Under the pieces are notes generated by a model. It saw nothing but the letters and a program-made list of their open reading frames with translations. It did not search any database and was not told where the DNA came from. A DNA stretch of 64,000 nucleotides from contig NW_026111827.1 in assembly GCF_024679095.1 (NCBI RefSeq), positions 2,501 to 66,500 of the forward strand, written 5' to 3'. Position 1 is the stretch's first letter; every line of letters starts with the position of its first letter. The position numbers were made by a program, and so were the translations under genes. This document shows positions 57,875-64,000 of the stretch, one piece after another. Origin of the DNA: Eriocheir sinensis (taxonomy: Eukaryota > Arthropoda > Malacostraca > Decapoda > Varunidae).

Positions 57875-59265
57875 ATATATATATATCTATATATATTTAC
57901 ATTATATATAATGTACATCTTGCATATATATTTTATACAAATTTACGTTATTTTAAGTGTATTTGTTTATATATTTTTATTCAAATTTACATTATTTGAT
58001 GTGTATTTTGTATATGTATTTCTATACAAATTTACCTAATTTTATGTGTATTTTGTATATTTCTTTTGAAACAAATTAAAATTATTTTTCTGTATTTTTG
58101 TATATAGTTTTATACAAATTTAGGTTATTTTATGTACGCATTTACATTATTTAGTGTGTCTTTTGTATATATATTTTTTTGCAAATTTACTTTATTTTAT
58201 GTGCATTTATGTACATATATTTTTATAGAAATATGCGTTATTTGTATATGTTTTCTCATACAAATTTACATTATTTTATTGCTATTTTGTTTATTTATTT
58301 TGATACGAATTACATGATTATATGTGTATTTTGTACATATTTTTTATACGTATTTACATTACTTAATGTGTATTTTTTTATATATTTTTAAACAAATCTA
58401 CGTTATTATATGTATGTGTATAAATATTTTGATACAGATTTACATTATTTTATGTATTTTGGATGTACATTTCAATTAAAATTCAGCTTATTTTAGCTGT
58501 GTTTTGTATATATATTTTCATACAAATCTAGTTACTTCTGTGTATTTTTGTATATAGTTTTATACAAATTTACGATATTTTATGTGTATTTTGTAAATTT
58601 ATATTTATACAAATACACATTCTTTTACTGGTATTTTGTTTATTTATTTTGATACGATTTTTATGTATATTTTGTATTCATTTTTTTATACGTATTTACT
58701 TCATTTTATGTGTATTTTTTATATATTTTTATAGAAATCTACGTTATTTTATGTGTATTCGTATATATGTTTTTAAACAAATTTACATTGTTTTATATGT
58801 ATTTTGCATATCTATTTCAATACAAATTTACCTTATAGTATGTGCATTTTTTATATTTATTTTAATAAATTTTAATATTTTATGTGTATTTTGGTATATA
58901 TATTTTATAAAAATGCGTTATTTTATATTATTTTGCATCTTTATTTTCATAAAATTTACATTATTTTATTAATATTCTGTGTATTTATTGTTGATACGAT
59001 TTTGCATTATTCTATTTTGTGTTTTGTATATATATTTTTTTATACATATTTACATTATTTAATATGTATTTTGCATATATATTTGATACAAATTTACGTT
59101 ATTTTAAGTGTATATGTTTATATATTTTCATTCAAATTTCCATTATTTTTCTGTGTATTTTGTATATGTATTTCAATCCAAATTTCATCGACCTAATTTT
59201 ATGTGTATTTTTGTATATTTATTTTCATACAAATCCCAAATTATTTTTATGTGTATTTTTAGTGA
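55050..59265 (+). repeat. AT satellite block B6 with higher-order repeat
   Basis: The longest B block. The marker GCATCTTTATTTTC (or its truncated form) lies at 56141, 56661, 57166 and 57689, giving successive spacings of 520, 505 and 523 bp. The monomers between markers keep the same order in each copy: ACGATTTTACATTATTC, ATCTTGCATATATATTT, TTTCAATACAAATTTACC, then TTTGGTATATATATTT. Contains the (TA)n tract at 57779. Confidence 0.87.
57779..57896. repeat. (TA)n tract
   Basis: TA run with TTTA and CTA interruptions in block B6. Confidence 0.95.
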
Positions 59266-59574
59266 ATTTATACAAACTTGACTGGGTGACGCGACCAAGG
59301 GCAGGGTGGGGAGGGAGGGCATCACGTGCATGTAACAAACAAAACATTGCCGTAAAAAGTCGTAAATAGATGTAAGAAGACTTAAATTGTATAAGGGACG
59401 TAAAGTGTAAGCTTACTGATATCAGACATTCTCGTCCCTGGTTCTAAAAACATCTTATGAACGTAGTCTGATGTGAGTCTTTCAATGAGTTTCAGACAAT
59501 TGCTGAACTGTAAACAAACGCACGTGCTAAGAGAGTGGCAGGCGAAGGTCACGCGAACAGTGCCAACAACATGA
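59266..59574. other. Unique sequence right of the satellite, unassigned
   Basis: Ordinary complexity with no recognised gene or element. The satellite ends within about 59255-59285. Confidence 0.45.
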
Positions 59575-60145
59575 ATGATGAAGGGAAGAGGAGGGAGGGC
59601 TCAAGGGAAGAGGAGGGAGTGATGAAGGGAAGAGGAGGGAGGGTTCAAGGGAAGAGGAGGGAGTGATGAAGGGAAGAGGAGGGAGGGTTCAAGGGAAGAG
59701 GAGGGAGTGATGAAGGGAAGAGGAGGGAGGGTTCAAGGGAAGAGGAGGGAGTGATGAAGGGAAGAGGAGGGAGTGATGAAGGGAAGAGGAGTGAGTGATG
59801 AAGGGAAGAGGAGGGAGTGATGAAGAGAAGAGGAGGGAGTGATGAAGGGAAGAGGAGGGAGTGATGAAGGGAAGATGAGGGAGTGATGAAGGGAAGAGCA
59901 GGGAGTGATGAAGGGAAGAGGAGGGAGTGATGAAGAGGAGAGGAGGGAGTGATGAAGGGGAGAGGAGTACAAAGGAAAAGCAAACAACAACAGACCTCTT
60001 GGTCCTTACAAGGCGGAGGGAGGGATGAAGGGAAGAGGAGGAAGGGATAAAAGGAAGAGGAGGGAGATATGAAGGGAACAGGAGGGAATGATGAAGGGAA
60101 GGGAAAGAGATGAAGGGAAGAGGAGAGATGAAGGGAAGAAAGAAG
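59575..60145. repeat. 22-bp purine minisatellite
   Basis: The unit is GTGATGAAGGGAAGAGGAGG plus GA (22 bp). The first part (to about 59755) alternates this unit with a 21-bp variant carrying GGTTCAA, making a dimer of about 43 bp repeated four times. Later units are plain 22-mers with decay towards the right end. A non-array segment interrupts it at about 59968-60015. Confidence 0.93.
59978..60015 (+). repeat. Fragment of a second dispersed repeat
   Basis: CAAACAACAACAGACCTCTT then GGTCCTTACAAGGC interrupts the 22-bp array and resembles the minus strand of 24848-24895 (CAGACCTGCTGGTCCTTACG). Only two copies are visible here. Confidence 0.5.
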
Positions 60146-60720
60146 AAAAATATATAAAGAGGGAAATGATGTTTGTCGTTTTTAGTGACGTACGCCAACA
60201 CATCCTTGACTTGACGCCTCGTGGACATTTTCTCTCGGTTGTTGGCGGATGTGACGTCATGGCGCTCACTGACGGTCCGCCACTCACGAGGCTGTGAGTG
60301 TTTCCCCGCGGGCCACGGTCTCCATTGCCTTGCTGTCCCACGCCAACACATCCCGTGGAGATTCGAGCAGGACACTCATGGCCCACAGATAGCGACATTT
60401 TCCCCATGACCTTTGATGGTGAAGTGCCCCGTAAATAATCTATAAATAGGAATGTTGAGTGCTCACGAATACATCTTGTTGTTAGTTCCGTCTCGATATA
60501 TATAACTTGTCTGTGTTTAAGAAAGAAAAATATACAGGTTTGACACGTAGCAGGGAGTATAGTTCGATAATTTCCGGTTCAGAAAAAAGAGATACAGGCA
60601 GTTTCTGGAAGTGACCAAGTACCAGTTAATTTAAGCTTTAGAAGTAAAAAAAAGATTCAGCCATTGTTTCATTAACAGAATACCGTAGTAATATAGCGTT
60701 GCAAACTGTAGTCCTGCGTA
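60146..60720. other. Non-repetitive segment around the candidate promoter
   Basis: ACGCCAACACATCC occurs twice (about 60191 and 60340). No domain or RNA gene recognised. Confidence 0.4.
60252..60475 (+). promoter_or_regulatory. Candidate TATA promoter with upstream CRE
   Basis: A perfect TGACGTCA palindrome (60252-60259) lies about 180 bp upstream of a TATAAATAGG box (60441-60450). Positions 24-31 bp downstream of the TATA start hold possible starts in GCTCACG (60461-60467) and TACATCTT (60470-60477). Unlike nearly everything else here, the surrounding 60160-60700 sequence is non-repetitive. No ORF follows in the next kilobase, so it could serve a non-coding RNA, a 5' untranslated exon or an LTR. 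Inference only. Confidence 0.35.
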
Positions 60721-61560
60721 TGTTAGTGTCTACCAGGGAGCGCTTCACAGGGAGGCCAGGTACGGGAGTGTTCATCGGAATATCTATCTCTCTATCTATC
60801 TTCGTGTCAGTACCACTCAGAGGACCGAAGGAAGGTTAGATACGGGCGTGTTAGTGTCAGTAGGCCAAGGAGAGGATCACAGGGAAGGCGTGTTAGTGTT
60901 AGTAATAGCACTGAGAATAAGACAGGTAGGTTAGTTACGGGGTTGTGAGTGTCTTCACCACTCACGGGATCAAAGAGAGGTCAGGTAGAGGCCTGGCTGG
61001 GGATGGCAGACCGAGATTAAAGGTTCCGAGGCACAGTCCGTCGTGTGTTTTATCAACAGAGTGATCGAATGTTACAAGATTAATCGTGTATATATTTTAG
61101 CAACCAATCATATAAGTCGTGTTTCAGCAATAGAACAGTGGTCGAAAGTTGCAAGATTAATCGTGTATATATTTCAGCAACCAGTCATATAAGTCGTGTT
61201 TCAGCAATAGAACAGTGGTCGAATGTTGCAAGATTAATCGTGTATATATTTTAGCAACCAATCATAATAGTCGTGTTTCAGCAATAGAACAGTGGTCGAA
61301 TGTTGCAAGATTAATCGTGTATTTCAGCAACCAATCATAATAGTTGTGTTTCAGCAATAGAACAGTGATCGAGTGTTGCAAAATTATTAGTACCACCCAT
61401 GTTATTGTCTACCACTAAGCGTTTCACAAGGAGGTTTGTTACGGGTTGTCAGTACCACTCAGAGGACCAGAGAGAGGTAAGGTAGAGGCCTGTGTGTGTA
61501 TGACAGACCCAAGCAGACCCGGATCAAAGGCTCCGAGGCACAGGCCGTCGTGTTTGCCGA
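60721..61560. repeat. Complex internal duplication flanking a 77-bp array
   Basis: GTTAGTGTCTACCAGGGAGCG (about 60722) and GTTATTGTCTACCACTAAGCG (about 61400) begin related segments. Both contain CACTCAGAGGACC-like, GAGAGGTAAGGTAGAGGCCT-like and GGCTCCGAGGCACAGGCCGT-like blocks. The second copy is more compact. Several GTTAGTGT and ACGGG-type subrepeats occur in the first. Confidence 0.75.
61045..61390. repeat. 77-bp tandem array, five units
   Basis: GTGTTTCAGCAATAGAACAG-type starts lie at 61045, 61119, 61196, 61273 and 61346 (spacings 74, 77, 77, 73). Each unit continues with GTTGCAAGATTAATCGTGTA and TTTCAGCAACCAATCATA. The last unit is degraded. Confidence 0.95.
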
Positions 61561-61892
61561 GCGGCTGATCCGCGCCAAGGACCCTCGTCGCTTGTGTGCT
61601 CGTGTCCTTTGGGGTCCGGTTCGACATGTGTGCCACAACCCTCGGGGCGTCGGGCCGCCAGTGACATTCGGGTTACTGCCAATTTACTTTCGCCGGCTGC
61701 CTCGTGCGTCCATTTATCGACAGAACCATAAGACCGGACGAACAGCTCATGGGCGGGCGCTGTGCCGATTGCTTCTGCTGGGACAAGGACGAAGGAGGGA
61801 GGAGGCCGTGGAAGTGCAGCTTGTATACGAGTCATGAGTCCACTACGTAACGTGAGGGAAAGAAGACCTGCCCAAGTGATAACATTCTCTCA
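61561..61892. other. GC- and CpG-rich unique segment with unassigned frames
   Basis: A plus frame (61496-61837, 113 codons) and a minus frame (61524-61835, 103 codons) overlap almost fully. Neither shows a recognised motif and the plus frame starts inside the duplicated segment. Composition is unlike the surrounding repeats, so an exon or element end is possible but not shown. Confidence 0.3.
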
Positions 61893-62290
61893 TAGTCAAG
61901 GGAGCAGCTCAAGGGCAAAGTAAAGTTTAAAGAAAAAGAACTTGGCGCTGCTCCTGCATATAAGATAAAGAGGGTCAGAATCAGATGGAGAGGCTTCTTG
62001 ATACTTCCCGTTTGTATGCGTGAAGTCGTAGGCAGAAGGAAATACACACAAAAGAAGGCGAGTGACAGTGGCTAAGGGTCGGAGCCCAAGCACACATATT
62101 GACAAGTCTTTCGTAGGAGTTGCGGGCTTTTCCATGGATAGTTTTATGACTCTAGTGGTAGTTTGATGAGGTTTCTTTACTATGAACCAAAAATATAACA
62201 GTCATAGTACCCCATTGATCTCCTTTTCGGCCTTTGGAAATAGATGATTTGAGAGAGGCGGAAGCGTCTGAGAATACCGACCCTAGTAGT
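61893..62290. repeat. R1-related dispersed sequence
   Basis: The minus strand of 61893-61960 reads GGAGCAGCGCCAAG, a T-rich stretch, TTTGCCCTTGAGCTGCTCCC, following the block order of repeat R1. Further right, plus-strand TTGCGGGCTTTTCC (about 62120) and TTGATCTCCTTTTCGGCC (about 62216) echo other R1 blocks. This suggests a larger composite or a longer relative of R1. Confidence 0.5.
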
Positions 62291-62299
62291 AACAAATGT

Positions 62300-62600
62300 A
62301 CGGAAGTGGGGGTAACCTCCGCGGGGGGGACTGGAAGTGGGGGTTGGGGGGGTCAGAGGGGGGATTACGGAAGAGGGGGTATCTGGACCCCCCCCCTCCC
62401 TCCCCACATCTATTTTACCTTTTCACCAACCCCCCCCTACCCCCCCTTACCCCCCCTCCCCCCAAAAAAAAAATATTTCGCTTTTTCACATGCCCTCCCT
62501 CCCTCCCCCCCTCCCCACTACCCTCCACCCCCTCTCGGGCTAGCGTACGGAAGCGGGGGGGACTGGAAGTGGGGGTGAGGGGGTCAGCGGAGGGTACTTG
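62300..62600. repeat. G-run and C-run rich duplicated segment
   Basis: GGGGGGACTGGAAGTGGGGGT at about 62324 recurs at about 62555, and both copies sit next to AGCGGGG/GTACGGAAG-like sequence. Between them are several C runs of 6-10 and an A run of 9. Potential for G-quadruplex or i-motif is inference. Confidence 0.8.
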
Positions 62601-62612
62601 AAGAGTTAAGAT

Positions 62613-63130
<518 letters not shown>

Positions 63131-63282
63131 TGTTAGCCTTTTTGTTAGCTGTTTTTTTTTTGTGTTTTTGATTAAGGCGCGAACTGTTATCTCACGTGAG
63201 GTCCGGTATACCGTTGCCTGCTTTCACAAGTTGATTGTAGTAAGGTGAGATAACACAATAGCCTTTTTAGTTAAGTGATGTG

Positions 63283-63340
63283 TGGCCGAGCGGTAGCCGT
63301 TATAAGTTCACTTTAGTTCTCTCTCTCAGGTTGATACAAA
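63283..63340 (+). other. Degenerate tRNA-Ser/Leu-like head
   Basis: TGGCCGAGCGG (63283-63293) is a perfect A box and the typical start of a serine or leucine tRNA. About 46 bp downstream GGTTGATACAAATACC resembles a damaged T arm and B box. The acceptor stem is not formed, so it is read as a decayed tRNA-derived repeat rather than a tRNA gene. Confidence 0.35.
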
Positions 63341-63817
63341 TACCAAATGTATTTTAACTATATTAAGTTGTATACAAAGTTTACAGTTTACGTGAACGAG
63401 ACGCACGAAATCAGAGACAGCCACACCCCTGCAGGGCGCGGGGCGGCAGAGCACCGCTCGCCTGCCCGTCACCCGTCTTCTCTCCTCTTCTCTGCGTTGT
63501 TCGCCTGTTTTATTTGCTTGTAGTTCGTCCGGAAGGGTGGTGCTTCCGGTTGATGACTGTTGATGAAAGTCATCATTTGCTGATCCTAGTGTCAGTTCAT
63601 CACAGCTTCCCACGGCCAAAAGCACGACGTGTTGTTAGACATCCTGTTGTGCGACACCGACCGGGTGTCGCCACACGTACAGTCATACATACACATGTAC
63701 ATTATAATATACACATTACATCGCTCGGTTCTCTAAAAGTCGCGACCTCGGGACTCACCCGACCTTTAAAAGCGGTGTACCTACCCATGTTACAGTCGCA
63801 CAATGTGTACTAGTTAA
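63341..63817. other. Non-repetitive segment, unassigned
   Basis: Overlapping frames on both strands (63326-63625 minus, 63514-63813 plus) with no recognised motif. A perfect hairpin lies at 63651-63671. Confidence 0.4.
63651..63671. other. Perfect hairpin
   Basis: GCGACACC and GGTGTCGC form an 8-bp perfect stem around a 5-nt loop. It sits upstream of the open frame at the window end. Role unknown. Confidence 0.45.
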
Positions 63818-64000
63818 ACGAGGTCCTGTTATTGCTTAAAAAATATATATACAAGTCAGAGCCCGCCTAACGATACAGCATCGGTAAATGCCAATGATAA
63901 TAATAATAATCATGGAAGTAACAAGAAATGGGCAAAGTACATACAGGGCGAGGTAAACAGGGCTAGAGTCGTGGACATGGAAGCTCAGTACTATTCCGAG
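63818..64000 (+). CDS. Possible partial coding exon or transposon ORF at window edge
   Basis: The frame is open from just after a TAA (63815-63817) to the last base, 61 codons, and continues beyond the window. Its translation is not simple sequence except for a short Asn run. It includes SQSPPNDTASVNAND, then KKWAKYIQGEV and RARVVDMEAQYYSE, which has the mixed charged composition of a real protein. The only in-frame ATG is at 63977, so the start may lie upstream in another exon. A possible 3' splice site AG occurs at about 63854-63855. I do not recognise the family. A cellular exon or the start of a retrotransposon ORF are both possible. Confidence 0.3.

Noticed and set aside
61496..61837. 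A 113-codon GC-rich frame as a gene
   Set aside because: An equally long frame lies on the opposite strand, no motif is recognised, and the start lies in a duplicated segment. Kept only as an unassigned stretch.
63131..63820. Long terminal repeat of a retrotransposon before the final open frame
   Set aside because: The sequence begins TGTTAGCC, but no second copy, clear CA end, target duplication or primer-binding site can be seen within the window.

Overview
This is a eukaryotic, almost gene-free window dominated by simple-sequence DNA. The tRNA-derived SINE at 26051, the many long (GA)n, (CA)n, (GGA)n and (TTTC)n tracts, and the short dispersed repeats suggest a decapod crustacean, most likely a crab. 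That assignment rests on recognised repeat style, not on a gene. Most long open frames here are translations of microsatellites (Leu-Ser, Glu-Arg, Cys-Val, Thr-His, Tyr-Ile runs) and I do not call them genes. No complete protein-coding gene can be supported.

Region 1 (1-34,140) is a patchwork of strand-asymmetric purine or pyrimidine low-complexity DNA, perfect dinucleotide tracts up to about 163 bp, and many minisatellites with periods of 42-180 bp. It also holds recognisable mobile-element remains. There are two copies of a 216-217 bp TTAA-flanked MITE of piggyBac type (14836-15059 and 16003-16227). There are several copies of one short dispersed repeat with a poly-T/poly-A centre, one tRNA-derived SINE (26051-26350), and a frameshifted relic of a non-LTR reverse transcriptase on the minus strand (27932-28445). 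A 117-143 bp minisatellite at 11488-12915 carries a second, nested 42-bp array inside one of its units.

Region 2 (about 34,140-59,265) is a 25-kb AT-rich satellite built from a diverged monomer of about 45 bp. It is cut into about twelve blocks that alternate in strand orientation. In places the monomers form a higher-order repeat of about 505-523 bp. Eight (TA)n tracts grow out of the TATATATA core of the monomer.

Region 3 (59,266-64,000) returns to more complex sequence. It has a 22-bp purine minisatellite, a candidate TATA promoter with an upstream CRE palindrome (60252-60475), and a 77-bp tandem array inside a larger duplicated segment. It also has G/C-homopolymer-rich DNA, a duplicated 140-bp unit in which each copy ends in a (CA)n tract, and an open frame running off the window end (63818-64000) that may be the start of a real coding exon or a transposon ORF.

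There are no operons or pathways here. The biology of the window is repeat biology: slippage, tandem duplication, inversion and small-element insertion.
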